Shown one piece after another: positions 32,694-43,664 of a DNA stretch of 64,000 nucleotides; the stretch's first letter is position 1, and every line of letters begins with the position of its first letter. Under the pieces are notes generated by a model that saw only the letters and a list, made by a program, of their open reading frames with translations, was not told where the DNA came from and ran no database searches. Origin of the DNA: Agrostemma githago (lineage: Eukaryota > Streptophyta > Magnoliopsida > Caryophyllales > Caryophyllaceae). The position numbers and the translations under genes were made by a program. The stretch lies in contig OY288259.1 in NCBI GenBank assembly GCA_958450325.1, forward strand, positions 57,314,987 through 57,378,986, read 5' to 3'.

Positions 32694-34344
32694 TGATAAC
32701 TCCGTTAATTGACCGCTTTTCTACACCCTTTTGACGTTTATTTAGCCTCGATTAATCGTATTTTCTTTGGCATTCCGGCTCATTTCGCCTATATTTTGTA
32801 TTACACGGGTTTTTGCGTTTGTTGTTCGTTTTTAGGCATTTCCTTGACGAAAACGATGAAACTTGAGCATGCCCGGGTAAAAGGAGGTACATGACCCGAG
32901 TTCGAGCCTAAACAAGCGCATAGAAGACAAGAAACGGGAAAATGGGCATAGGAAGAGAATAGCACGGTGGACCGTGCGATTCTCAAGTCAGAAGGCTAGG
33001 ACCGTGCGATTCTCACCGTGCGAAACGCATGTTTCGTGCGTTTCTCCGGTTTTGCCATTTCACTTCGTTTTTCGACCGGTTTTTCTATGTAACCTAATTA
33101 GAAGTATAAATACCCAAATTCTTTTTTTTTTGCCTCTTAAGTTTTTCTATAACACCTTAGTTCCATACTTTGAATTCTTTGAGGGTTTTAGAGAGGTTTG
33201 TAATCCTTTGAAGATCTTCATCTTCCCATTGTCAAAGATTGAAGCTTTTATGATTATTATTTCTTCTTCTTAATTAATCTTTCCATCCTCCTTAAGTGGG
33301 TAATTTTTACTTCCTTCTTTGTCTTAATTTCATCTTGTTATCTTTTCTTTTTCTTAGCTTAACTTAGTTCTTGTTATCTTTGTTTGTTACTCTAGTTTGC
33401 AATTAGTTTAGTTTTCTCTCACTTTGTTAATATCTATGAATTTCATGTTAGTATTAGAAATCCCCAATTAGATTCTTCCAATTTGACCACTTTCACATAA
33501 TTGGTAGTATAATTCAATTTACAAGAATGTTCATAATTAAAGACTCCACCTTTATACTTAATTCCACTAATTTAGCCATGATTAGTGAGTAGTCCTCTTC
33601 TAGGGTGCGACTTGGCCCCGATATGCCTAAATTGTGTGTTTGAATACTATTTTTAGATTGTTGAGGATTGATGGGAATTGGTTAGTTTTGGGCTTTGTGG
33701 ATTGACTTGTCTTGTGGGTTGTGTTTGAACCCTTAACCCTTGTCCACCGATGGGAGTCGGTTAGGTTTAGGAAGTAGACCTCGCCCTCAGACTCGCTTTA
33801 CCCCACCAAGTTGAACATGGGAGTGGGAACTTGGTAGGGTACCCAAGCTTTCGGTTTGAACTCTTTGCCTTGGGAAAGGGAGGAGGAAGAATCGGGAATA
33901 GACGCGGTCTTAAAGAATCGACTCACGAACCCGGGAGGGAGGTGGCCGGTTTTAGCTTAGTCGGATTACGAACCCGGGAGGGAGGTAACCGACCCTTAGA
34001 GGCGTTCCACTCTTCCCACCGTCCATAGCAATCCAATACCCGGTATTCTTTACTCATGATTATGGTATATCGGAGGTTAAGTCGGACCCTAGGTTTTTCC
34101 CTATTTGAGTAATCGTAAATTTTAGTATTTGCTTGTTTTATCTTTAGTTTTCCACCTTCTTTAGTTTCATTTCTTTCTCTAGTCTATCATTCGTCATTGT
34201 AGTCGTAGTTCACCATTTCTCCCTTATTAGACTTAGATAAACATTTAGAATTAAAACAATTAGGAACCGTCCCGCTCCTTGTGGATCGACCCTCTATTGT
34301 GCTACGATTACGTCGTGCGCTTGCGAGGTATTAAAACCCCAACA
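32694..34344 (+). repeat. Athila 3' LTR, full length
   Basis: It runs from TGATAACTCCGTTAATTGAC to TATTAAAACCCCAACA, 1651 bp with TG...CA ends. The first ~75 bp and last ~180 bp recur in reverse orientation at the edges of the composite. A CCGTGCG-rich segment (32937-33042) matches 28169-28276. Small open frames inside are not genes. Confidence 0.9.
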
Positions 34345-34350
34345 AGTTTT

Positions 34351-34363
34351 TGGCGCCGTTGCC
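34351..34363 (+). other. second primer-binding-site copy, after the 3' LTR
   Basis: TGGCGCCGTTGCC follows the 3' LTR with the same AGTTTT spacer as at the 5' side. Normally a 3' LTR is followed by host DNA, so this is a piece of a second element unit joined at TGCC to the inverted LTR start. Confidence 0.9.
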
Positions 34364-34438
34364 AAAGAAAATACGATTAATCGAGGCTAAATAAACGTCA
34401 AAAGGGTGTAGAAAAGCGGTCAATTAACGGAGTTATCA
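34360..34438 (-). repeat. inverted LTR head at the right edge of the Athila composite
   Basis: Reverse complement of 32694-32772 (LTR start through TTTTCTTTGGCA). The junction with the PBS shares TGCC. It ends GGAGTTATCA at 34438, immediately followed by the target duplication GTTGA. Confidence 0.9.
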
Positions 34439-34608
34439 GTTGATAAATTCACGGGGAGTAATAGTTTTGGGTTGGTAGGCTTGTCTGAGGATGGTAGTGT
34501 TAACGGTAAGGTGGGGTTTTCACCTGTACGGGTCGAACTAAATGATTCCGAAGACAAGATATCGACTGTTGTTTCCACTTCTCAATAAGGCGGACTCCTA
34601 GGTGGAGT

Positions 34609-34742
34609 AGACCCGTGCCATGGGTGAAAAAAGGCAAGACCCGTGCCTTGGGTTAAAAAGGCAAAATCCGTGCCTTGGGTAAAAAAGGCAAGACCCGTGC
34701 CTTGGGTGAAAAAGGTTAGACCCGTGTCTTGGGTGAAAAAGA
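34609..34742 (+). repeat. five ~27-bp minisatellite units in the copia tail
   Basis: The unit is AGACCCGTGCCTTGGGT plus an A/G-rich filler (GAAAAAGGC-type), five times with small changes. It lies between the residual copia frame (stop at 34588) and the 3' LTR. Confidence 0.85.
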
Positions 34743-34977
34743 CAATCGAGATCTCGGGGAAGATCTTTTGTGCTTTGGGCTAACAAGCTGAAGCAGGTTG
34801 GTACTACGGTACTCGAGGTAAAGGAGAAAAATTACTATTGACTGAAGACCGTTGAAAGATGCGATCATTCAGGTCAAGGTGGAGACTATTGGGACAAGTG
34901 GCGACTTGAGAATCGATTGTTCGAAGCTGCACTTTGAAGATTGGTTCGGGTTGGACAATTCTAGTCAAGGTGGAGAT

Positions 34978-35581
34978 TATTAGGAAATAAGTGCCTAGCA
35001 ATTGTTCTTTTTTGGACCTTGAATTGATTTGTTCCTGATATCTTTCCTAAAGTTGATCTTCTTGTTTTGCTAACTTAAGATTGTTTGGTTTTAGGAAAGA
35101 TTGGCCTTTGAGAGCGCAATATAGAGGGCTGATTTGTGAGGTTTCTTGAGGGAAAACTCAGTCTGTTCGAGTCCCTATTATTTGGTGGTTCCATTGATCT
35201 CGTCTTCGTTGGAGACCGTTGGAGTTTGTTTGGATCTTGGTTGGCCACAAGATCGTTTGTCCTTCGTCTCGTCGGTGAGTTCGTTGCAGGTCGGACTCAA
35301 TCTGGGTAGTCTCTTTCCAGTTTGAGATTACTATCTGGTTGGTAGAATTGACAGTACTTCTGGCTTTAGCTGTGAGCTATTAAGCGCGTGTATTATAGTC
35401 TACTGTTGTACTATTATCTCCACAATAGTGAATTTGGTCTCCTTGTCGGTGTGGACATGACCAGTGATTTTTCTGGTGAACCACGTAAATCTGTGTGTCA
35501 GTTTTATTATTGTTTGCTATTTGTTTTGTTCTTCTCGTATAATTAACAAACCGTAGGTAACGGGACGCCTCCGTTACAACA
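34978..35581 (+). repeat. copia 3' LTR
   Basis: Preceded by TCAAGGTGGAGATTATTAGG, the usual copia polypurine-tract context. The expected TG start looks mutated to TA. It ends CGTTACAACA. A second AAGGTGGAGACTATTGGG-like motif lies ~105 bp upstream (34873), a possible duplicated PPT. Confidence 0.75.
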
Positions 35582-36360
35582 GTTAATATGAATAAATTTG
35601 CTTTGTTCCGATTATTTGTTTACTTATGAATGAGACGGAGGAAGTTTACATAATAATAACTTAGGTAAATTTATTAGGAGTTCAACTAATTGTAATCCTT
35701 TTAGCCCATCATGTACATAAACAAACAAGACGTGGGCCAATCCGACTTGTTTCATTATTCACTACGGAGTATTTGTTTGAGTGCGATGGATTCTTCATTC
35801 TCGTCTTGATTGCCTAATTCAAAGCGACTAGCTTTATATTAAGATTAAGCATAATGCATACACTGATTGTGTATATTATGTAACATTAAGTATTTAGGGG
35901 ACTACATGACATATAATTACGTAACACAAATTACCCTCGGATCCGTTTCACTTAAGATCGATTTAATCCTAAATAAAAGTTATTAGTTATAGTAAAACCA
36001 TACGTGACAATTATTTTTGTAAGAAATGTGTTATTATATATTTATACAGTAGGTCTACGGAGAAATCTCTAGCAAGAAGACTTTAGATATATTCAATCAT
36101 GTCCTAAGAAGAATTTAAGCTTCTCCACATATATATGACACTGCGAGAAAATAGAGAAGAATGCGCCTAAATATAGAATATAGATTAACCTACACTAATT
36201 CTTCTCCTTTCCAATCCTTAACCTTCTTTTCTTTCTATCTTACTTTTCACCAACATTCTAACAACATTAACAAAATAAAGAGTACCATCTTTTTTTTTCA
36301 TGTATAGGAACATTATGATAGCATAACAATTGTTTCTAATAACAAGGAGCAATTTAAATA
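35582..36360. other. intergenic/5' region of the CSLD gene
   Basis: AT-rich DNA with no ORF of note. A short PPT- or MITE-like remnant (ATGAATGAGACGGAGGAAG near 35627) may be a Stowaway end. The last few hundred bases should hold the CSLD promoter and 5'UTR, but no TATA box was confidently chosen. Confidence 0.5.
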
Positions 36361-39300
36361 ATGTCGTCGTCTTCTTCAGATAAGCCCAAAAAGGCAATGC
36401 GGAGCCAGGGGAGCTCAGGGAGCACTAGCTCGCAAAACACGCAAAGTTCAAGTGGTGGGGGGCAAACGGTTAAGTTTGCAAGGCGAACATCTAGTGGAAA
36501 GTATGTAAGCGTGTCACGGGAGGACCTAGACATGTCTGGGGAGTATTCAGGGGACTACATGAATTACACGGTCCATATCCCTCCTACGCCGGATAATCAA
36601 CCAATGGAGAGTTCATCGGTTGCCACTAAAGCCGAGGAGCAATACGTGTCCAATTCGTTGTTCACGGGCGGGTTTAACAGCGTGACGCGTGCGCACTTGA
36701 TGGATAAGATGACGGATTCTGAGGCCAGCCAACAGGACAAGGACGCCCGACGCAGGGCCGGCTTTTGTCAAATGCCGGTTTGTGATGGGAAAGCTATGCT
36801 TGATGACAGAGGCAATCCTGTGTATCCTTGTGTGTGTAGATTCAGAATATGCAATGACTGCTTCATAGATGCTCAAAAGGGGAATGGGCTATGCCCAGGA
36901 TGCAAGGAACCTTACAGGTTAGGAGATTACGACGATGAGCCCCCAGATTTCTCAGGTGGAGCGCTGCCATTGCCAGCACCGGGGGGAGACCGACAGATGA
37001 TGAGTCGGAAGAAGAACGGGGAATTTGACCATAACAAGTGGCTGTTCAATGAGACGCAAGGAACTTACGGGCATGGAACGGCGTATTGGCCTCCCGAGGA
37101 CGCGTGTGACGGAGATGGAGGGAGTGGCATGGGAAGTGGCATGCTTGATGCTACTGATAAGCCCTTCAAGCCCCTTAGTAGAGTCGTTCCCATCCCTAGT
37201 GGGATTATTAGCCCTTACAGGTTTCTACATATATATATAATTAATTAAGTTGTTTTCAATAGTCGTGTCGAGTCATTTCAGATTTAGGTACGCTTAATTC
37301 GACTGTCAATTGGGATTATTAACATGTGACATCATCGATCGATATGCAATTGTATGTTTCAGGCTATTAATCGTGGTGCGACTGGTTTTCTTGTGCTTAT
37401 TCTTAGTATGGCGGGTACAACATCCGAATTCAGATGCAGTCTGGCTATGGCTTATTTCTATAGTATGCGAAATATGGTTTGCTTTCTCATGGCTTCTCGA
37501 CATTATTCCTAAAGTTTGTCCAATTAATCGGTCCACCGACCTCAACGCTTTAAGAGAAAGGTTCGAACTCCCATCCCCCTCCAACCCAACTGGCCGCTCC
37601 GATCTTCCTGGGATCGACCTTTTTGTATCAACGGCCGACCCAGAAAAGGAACCTCCCCTTGTGACGGCTAACACCATACTTTCGATCTTATCTGTTGATT
37701 ACCCCGTTGAGAAAATTGCTTGCTACGTGTCGGACGATGGAGGAGCCCTCTTAACCTTTGAGGCAATGGCCGAGGCCGCTAGTTTTGCGGAGCTGTGGGT
37801 CCCTTTTTGTAAGAAGCATGATATAGAACCGAGAAACCCTGAGACTTATTTTGGTTTGAAGGGTGACCCGACAAAGCGTAAGGTTAAACATGATTTTGTC
37901 AAGGATAGGAGGAAAATTAAGAGGGAGTACGAAGAGTTTAAGGTTCGGATAAACGGATTGCCCGACTCTATTAGAAGGCGGTCTGATGCGTTTAATGCGA
38001 GGGAGGAAATGAAGATGATCAAGCAAATGAGAGATAATGGAGCCGACCGGTCGGACCCTATTCGGGTTCAAAAGGCTACTTGGATGGCGGATGGGACTCA
38101 TTGGCCCGGTACTTGGGTTACCTCTTCTAGCGACCATGCGAGGGGTGACCACGCAGGTATTCTTCAGGTACGTATGCTTTTTGTGATGTTGATTGCGGAC
38201 GAACTCGTGTCACATGGTCTTAATTTAAGAAAAGATGTATAAATCATGACGACAAAGTAGCAACGTTATTGCAGGTAATGTTGAAGCCATCGCCTCCTGA
38301 CGCTATAATGGGATCACCGAATGACAAACTGATAGATTTTGAGGACACCGACGTACGCCTCCCTATGTTTGTGTACATGTCACGTGAGAAGCGACCTGGT
38401 TACGATCATAACAAGAAGGCGGGTGCCATGAATGCATTGGTGCGAACATCTGCTATCCTCTCTAATGGACCTTTTATGCTCAACCTAGACTGTGACCACT
38501 ACTTCTACAATTGTAAGGCCATTAGAGAAGGAATGTGCTTTATGCTAGACCGCGGGGGTGAAGATATCTGCTACATTCAATTCCCTCAACGATTTGAAGG
38601 AATCGATCCTTCTGATCGTTATGCCAATCGTAACAATGTGTTTTTCGATGGCAATATGCGCGCTCTTGATGGCCTTCAGGGTCCAGTTTATGTGGGAACG
38701 GGTACGATGTTCAGGAGGTTTGCATTATATGGGTTTGACCCACCAAATCCAGATAAGATGATCGCCAAGGACCCGGAGACCCAAGCACTGAAACCGGCAG
38801 ACTTAGATCCAGACTTAGATGTGAATCTTCTGCCCAAAAGGTTTGGAAACTCAACAATGTTGGCAGAGTCGATTCCGATAGCTGAGTTTCAAGGACGTCC
38901 TTTAGCTGATCATGCTGCAGTCAAGTATGGACGACCTCCTGGTGTTCTTAGAGTCCCCAGGGAACCTCTAGATTCTACCATTGTCGCTGAAGCTGTATCT
39001 GTTATCTCTTGTTGGTAATCCGCTTCATTTTAACAATAGGATGCATAGGAAAAGAATCTGAGTTATCTGTTCTAAAGAGAAATGTAATATTTGATACTGA
39101 ATGAATGTGGACAGGTACGAGGACAAAACGGAATGGGGAGACAGAATAGGATGGATCTACGGCTCAGTGACTGAAGATGTGGTGACAGGGTACAGGATGC
39201 ACAACAGAGGATGGCGGTCAGTGTACTGCATCACAAAGCGAGACGCCTTTAGGGGATCGGCTCCAATTAACCTTACAGACCGACTCCATCAAGTGCTGCG

Positions 39301-40170
39301 GTGGGCCACAGGGTCGGTCGAGATTTTCTTCTCGCGAAACAACGCCTTCTTGGCCTCACGTCGCCTTATGCTCCTACAACGGTTGGCTTACATTAATGTT
39401 GGCATATACCCTTTCACCTCGATATTCCTCATCATGTACTGTTTTCTTCCGGCATTGTCTCTCTTCTCTGGCCAGTTCATTGTGCAGACTCTAAGCATCA
39501 CCTTTTTAGTGTATCTCCTGATAATGACATTTTGCTTGATATTCCTGGCCATCTTGGAAGTGAAATGGTCAGGCATTGAGTTAGAGGAGTGGTGGAGGAA
39601 TGAACAGTTTTGGCTCATTTCTGGTACTAGCTCCCATCTTGCTGCTGTTGTTCAAGGCCTACTCAAAGTCATCGCAGGTTTCGCTTGTACTGAATCCTGT
39701 AAACATATGTTTCGGATACATTGAATGACATTCATTCATGTTGTTGTTGTTGTTGCATATATGCAGGTATTGAAATCTCGTTCACATTGACGTCAAAATC
39801 ATCAGGAGAAGACGAGGATGATGTATTCGCGGAGTTATACCTAGTAAAGTGGACATCCCTGATGTTGCCACCCATAGTGATAGCGATGGTGAACATAATA
39901 GCGGTATGCTACGCATTCGCGAGAACGGTATACAGCACAGTGCCGGCATGGAGCAAGTTTCTAGGAGGTGCCTTCTTTAGTTTTTGGGTGTTGGCTCATT
40001 TGTACCCATTTGCAAAAGGGTTAATGGGTAGAAGAAGGAAGACACCAACCATTGTGTTTGTTTGGTCTGGTCTAATTGCAATCACTATCTCTTTACTATA
40101 TGTCGCCATTAATCCAATACAAATACAACCTGCCGCCACTACCGGTGGATCCGGCTTCACCTTCCCTTAG
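36361..40170 (+). CDS. CSLD: cellulose synthase-like D protein, CSLD1/CSLD4-type
   Basis: Exons 36361-37220, 37363-38167, 38275-39014, 39115-39677, 39767-40170 (GT/AG borders, frame kept) encode 1123 residues, normal for CSLD. CSLDs are membrane-bound glycosyltransferases making beta-1,4-linked wall polysaccharide, mainly in tip-growing cells. Seen: Ser/Gly-rich N terminus; VKFARRTSSGKYVSVSRED; a RING-like zinc finger at about 136-180 (CQMPVCDG ... CNDCF ... CPGCK); two membrane spans near 288-338; the glycosyltransferase-2 catalytic set D (SDDGG, ~410), DCD (~626), TED (~820) and QVLRW (~860); and about six C-terminal membrane spans. Loops such as TADPEKEPPLVTANTILSIL match CSLD1/4 as remembered. 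No inactivating change is seen. Subfamily member is inferred, not proven. Confidence 0.95.
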
Positions 40171-40982
40171 AAGTATATCACATTTATTTCAATGCTTAAT
40201 TAGATTTGTCCTAGTCTTAGACACTTAGTTGTACTAGTCATTTTTTTGAGGGGTTTTTGATTCTTTTTTGTTTAAATTAAATTAAATGTTGAAGGTTGTT
40301 GTTGTGTGTTAAATTTGGCCCGTTTTTCCACCCATATATACCCGTTTTTCTTAGCTTTCACTTTTGCGAGATTTGTGTGCGATTAACGCCGTATTATTCG
40401 AGTCTTTCTCACTCTAACGATCTCTCTTGTACATTTACGTATTTTTGATAGTTTTCCTATTATTTTGATTGAGGATGAACTCTGATTTTATCGTAAAATT
40501 GGTTCGGAGTGTTGTGTGTTTCGCTAAGCATGGTTACATAAAAGTATCAGTTTTTCCTGTTCAAGAGTGTGGGCTATCACATTTGAGTTTTAACTCAACT
40601 TGTTATTTAGTTTTGATAAACGGAACGTAACATGACTAACTACATGAGTGAATGTACATGGGATTCATGGGATGAAGTCAACGAGTTAAGTTAACATTTT
40701 ATTTTGAATATTTCGTATGCATGTATGTATGATTCCTACTTAGTCCTATTTTACTAATGAAGCCGGCAAAACAAAGGACTCCTCCCTCATCAATTAATAA
40801 GCTAGCTAGCTACAAGAATAATGGATCTATGTTTTTTATGTTCACATTATTCCATCCCCACCTCAATCATTCATCCAATGTTCTATGACATTATAGAGGA
40901 ATAATAAAACGACACAAGCAGCAACACCCTCAAAAAACCATTAATTACGAGTAAAAGATCATCAAAGAACGAACAGGCCAAA
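40171..40982. other. intergenic region between CSLD and the syntaxin gene
   Basis: It contains the CSLD 3' flank and the syntaxin 5' region (possible 5'UTR from about 40880). No further gene or repeat was recognised. Confidence 0.5.
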
Positions 40983-42254
40983 ATGAACGATCTGTTTTCG
41001 AGTTCCTTCAAAAAGTACGCAAATCTGAAGGAGCAAAGGGAGCTGGACGATTTAGAGTCGGGCAAAGGAGACACCATCAACCTCGACAAATTCTTCGAGG
41101 ATGTGGAGAACGTGAAGGGTGACATGGCGGAGGTGGTGAAGCTGTACAAGCGTCTTCAGGAGGCGAATGAGGAGTGCAAGACGACGACAAGTGCAAAGGA
41201 TGTAAGACAGCTTAGGGCCCGAATGGATGCTGACGTGGAGCAGGTTTTGAAGCGAGTCAAGGTCATCAAGGGGAAGCTGGAAGCTCTCGATAAGTCCAAC
41301 GTCGCCCACAGGAACATCCCCGGCTGTGGCCCTGGCTCTTCTGCTGACCGCACCCGTACGTCTGTCGTCAGTGGCTTAGGGAAGAAGCTCAAGGACATGA
41401 TGGATGACTTCCAAGGTCTCCGATCCAAAATGTCCTCCGAGTATAAAGAGACCGTCCAACGAAGGTACTTATTCTCTTACAAACCTACTCTATTTTCTTC
41501 GTCATTCATGAGTATAAATCAAGGAGATGGTGGATCCATTTACGATAAATACTTGAAGCATTAAAGGATTGTTTTTGTTAGTTGAAAGTCAACTACTCAC
41601 GTTTAAAGGTGAGACATATGCACATCTAGCGAAATGCATGCACTTTGGTACAGAAAATGTTGCCTTTGGCACATTATTATGTTCCCCTTGACTCAGAGTT
41701 AATTGCACATTAAGAACAATAATGATCAATTGTGAAGTCATTTTGGAAGACTTTGGTTAGTTGGTGCGTTACAAGTTATTGCAATGTTAATGTATGTTGT
41801 CATATATTTTGTATTTGTTAGGTATTTCACGGTGACAGGAGAGAAGGCGGATGAGGAGGTTATAGAGAAGATGATATCAAGCGGGGAAAGTGAAACGTTC
41901 CTTCAAAAAGCAATCCAATCACAAGGGCGGGGCCAAGTGATGGACACGGTGAAGGAGATACAAGAGAGGCATGACGCGATTAAGGAGATAGAGAAGAACT
42001 TAATGGAGCTACATCAAGTGTTCTTAGACATGGCCTCTCTTGTAGAGGCTCAAGGACATCAACTGAATGATATTGCAAGCAATGTGAACCGAGCTAGTTC
42101 ATTTGTGACCCATGGTGCTGATGAATTGGTGGTGGCTAAACATCATCAAAAGAACTCTAGGAAATGGGCTTGCATTGGCACTATCCTTGCCATAGTTCTT
42201 GTCATAATCATCTTGTTCCCTATCTTATACTCTACACTACTAGTCCGGCCCTAA
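40983..42254 (+). CDS. SYP12: Qa-SNARE syntaxin of the plant SYP12 group (SYP123/124/125-like)
   Basis: Exons 40983-41464 and 41822-42254 join in frame (AG|G gives Arg before YFTVTGEKADEE) to 304 residues, the family size. SYP12 syntaxins drive secretory vesicle fusion at the plasma membrane; members 123-125 act in root hairs and pollen tubes. Seen: MNDLFSSSFKKYANLKEQ N terminus; Habc helices to about residue 160, including GCGPGSSADRTRTSVVSGLG; SNARE helix around 200-262 with zero-layer Gln in HQVFLDMASLVEAQG; and a C-terminal anchor (ILAIVLVIIILFPILYS). The family's single intron position is kept. Assignment among SYP123/124/125 is inference. Confidence 0.94.
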
Positions 42255-42288
42255 CCACACAAGGAGCTCGAGATGTACCTACATACTG

Positions 42289-42378
42289 CTCCCTCCGTCT
42301 CGTTCATTAGTTTATTGATTGTATACTTTGTCATGATTATTTTAATTAAATGTAAACAAATGAACGACGCGGAGGAAC
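42289..42378. mobile_element. short Stowaway-like MITE after the syntaxin gene
   Basis: CTCCCTCCGTCTCGTTCATT and its near-inverse AATGAACGACGCGGAGGAAC frame a ~90-bp element, starting 35 bp past the syntaxin stop codon, so likely inside the 3'UTR. Confidence 0.65.
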
Positions 42379-43328
42379 TACAACGTTCATGCATGAATAC
42401 ACATTCATTCATTCATTTATTTTGTTTGGAAATTGGGTTAAAATACACCCATCCTTTTATACATTGAATTAATTTTCTTTCTAAGGTCAATATATATGGT
42501 GGAACTAATTTGAAACACATTTTTTGTAGTGCAGTTTTTTTTTTTAATTTACTCCCTATGCTTTCATAATCATTTATTTACCTTTCTATCATGGGAATCC
42601 TCTTTATCTACCAGTAATCCTAATCCACTAACAAAACCAACCAATCATCTTATCATCCCTCCTTACTTAATCATTATGACAAAAACAAAGGAAACAAATG
42701 ATTAGAGATCAAGGGAGCAATTCAAGTAGAATTTTGCAAGACAATTCAAATGAATGTCTTACTATTATAAAAGTGAAAAAAAGTAGCAATTTCTCTAGAT
42801 GGAATTTTTTCTAACTTAGTATCTCATGAAAATTTTGATAAATTGTGATGGGTTTGAGGGGACGGTTAGGAAATATTACAATGCTCGTGATATAAATTGA
42901 TAAGAATAGAGTTAATGAAGTTAAATAATACCATCTCCAACTCTTTGGAATTGTCGAAATATACCTCGCATATTTAACTCAGTATCACTTAGAATTTCTT
43001 GTCCTACTCATTATTACTCCTACAAGACAAGCTAATCAATAAGGCAAACCTTAGAAATTATTCCATGCTTTGGATTTAGTAGTCTCCAATGATGAATGAT
43101 GTATGGTATAAAAAGATGAGATTAGGCTTTATTTGTCCTTCTCAATTGAAATAGGTTTAACGGAATTGAATTGACTCGGGAGATAAATGGGTTTGAAATG
43201 AATTGAAATTGTAAGAATGTCATCCATTACGTCAATGGCCCCTTAAACCAACCAACAAACCCTCCATAATATAATTGACCAAAGGGCAAAGGAGAATACA
43301 CGGCCTTTTTACTTCTTCCTAGATACTA
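42379..43328. other. intergenic AT-rich DNA
   Basis: No gene or clear mobile element end was recognised up to the Stowaway element at 43329. Confidence 0.5.
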
Positions 43329-43588
43329 CTCCCTCCGATTCATTGGATTCGCAACGTATTTCGTTTTTGGCAAATTCATCAGCTTTGCAACATTTTCATT
43401 TTGGGCCATATTTTTCTTATGAAATGACTAACCTACCCTTAACTTTTCATTACTATATTCCAAAATATTCAATCCAATATTATTATATTACTTAATCTTA
43501 AGTGACATCACTATTGTGGTCCACCAATTCACTTTTCTTATTATTTGTATGAATAGTAAATGTTGCGATTCCAATGAATTGGAGGGAG
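43329..43588. mobile_element. Stowaway-type MITE upstream of the quinone oxidoreductase gene
   Basis: CTCCCTCCGATTCATTGGAT is mirrored by TCCAATGAATTGGAGGGAG, with TA on each side (43327-43328 and 43589-43590). It is 260 bp, has no ORF, and ends 76 bp before the start codon of the next gene, so it probably forms part of its promoter or 5'UTR. Confidence 0.85.
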
Positions 43589-43664
43589 TATCAGTTATAT
43601 ATACTCACCACTCACCACTCACCATCCTATTTTAGTTTGAAGGTAGAGGTGGGTTAAGCAAACA

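Larger units (their letters stand above)
21912..34438 (+). mobile_element. Athila-type Ty3/gypsy composite, outer ends in inverted LTR orientation
   Basis: The insertion is bounded by an exact 5-bp target duplication GTTGA (21907-21911 and 34439-34443). Its first bases (TGTTGGGGTTTTAATACC) and last bases (GGAGTTATCA) are the two ends of this family's LTR in reverse orientation. Inside, in plus orientation, lie an LTR tail, PBS, polyprotein, Athila-type ORF, PPT, a full 1651-bp LTR and a second PBS. The intact polyprotein frame suggests a fairly recent element, but the ends are rearranged. Confidence 0.85.
21445..35581 (+). mobile_element. decayed Ty1/copia element, interrupted by the Athila-type insertion
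   Basis: A 5'-truncated LTR (21445-21777) and a longer 3' LTR (34978-35581) share AAGATCGTTTGTCCTT to CGTTACAACA with scattered differences, so the insertion is old. TGGTATCAGAGC (21781-21792), the initiator-Met-tRNA primer site typical of copia, follows the 5' LTR. The gag-type start codon at 21883 opens a frame that is cut after about ten codons by the 12.5-kb insertion and resumes at 34444, ending at 34588. Most of gag-pol is missing even without the insertion. Confidence 0.85.
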
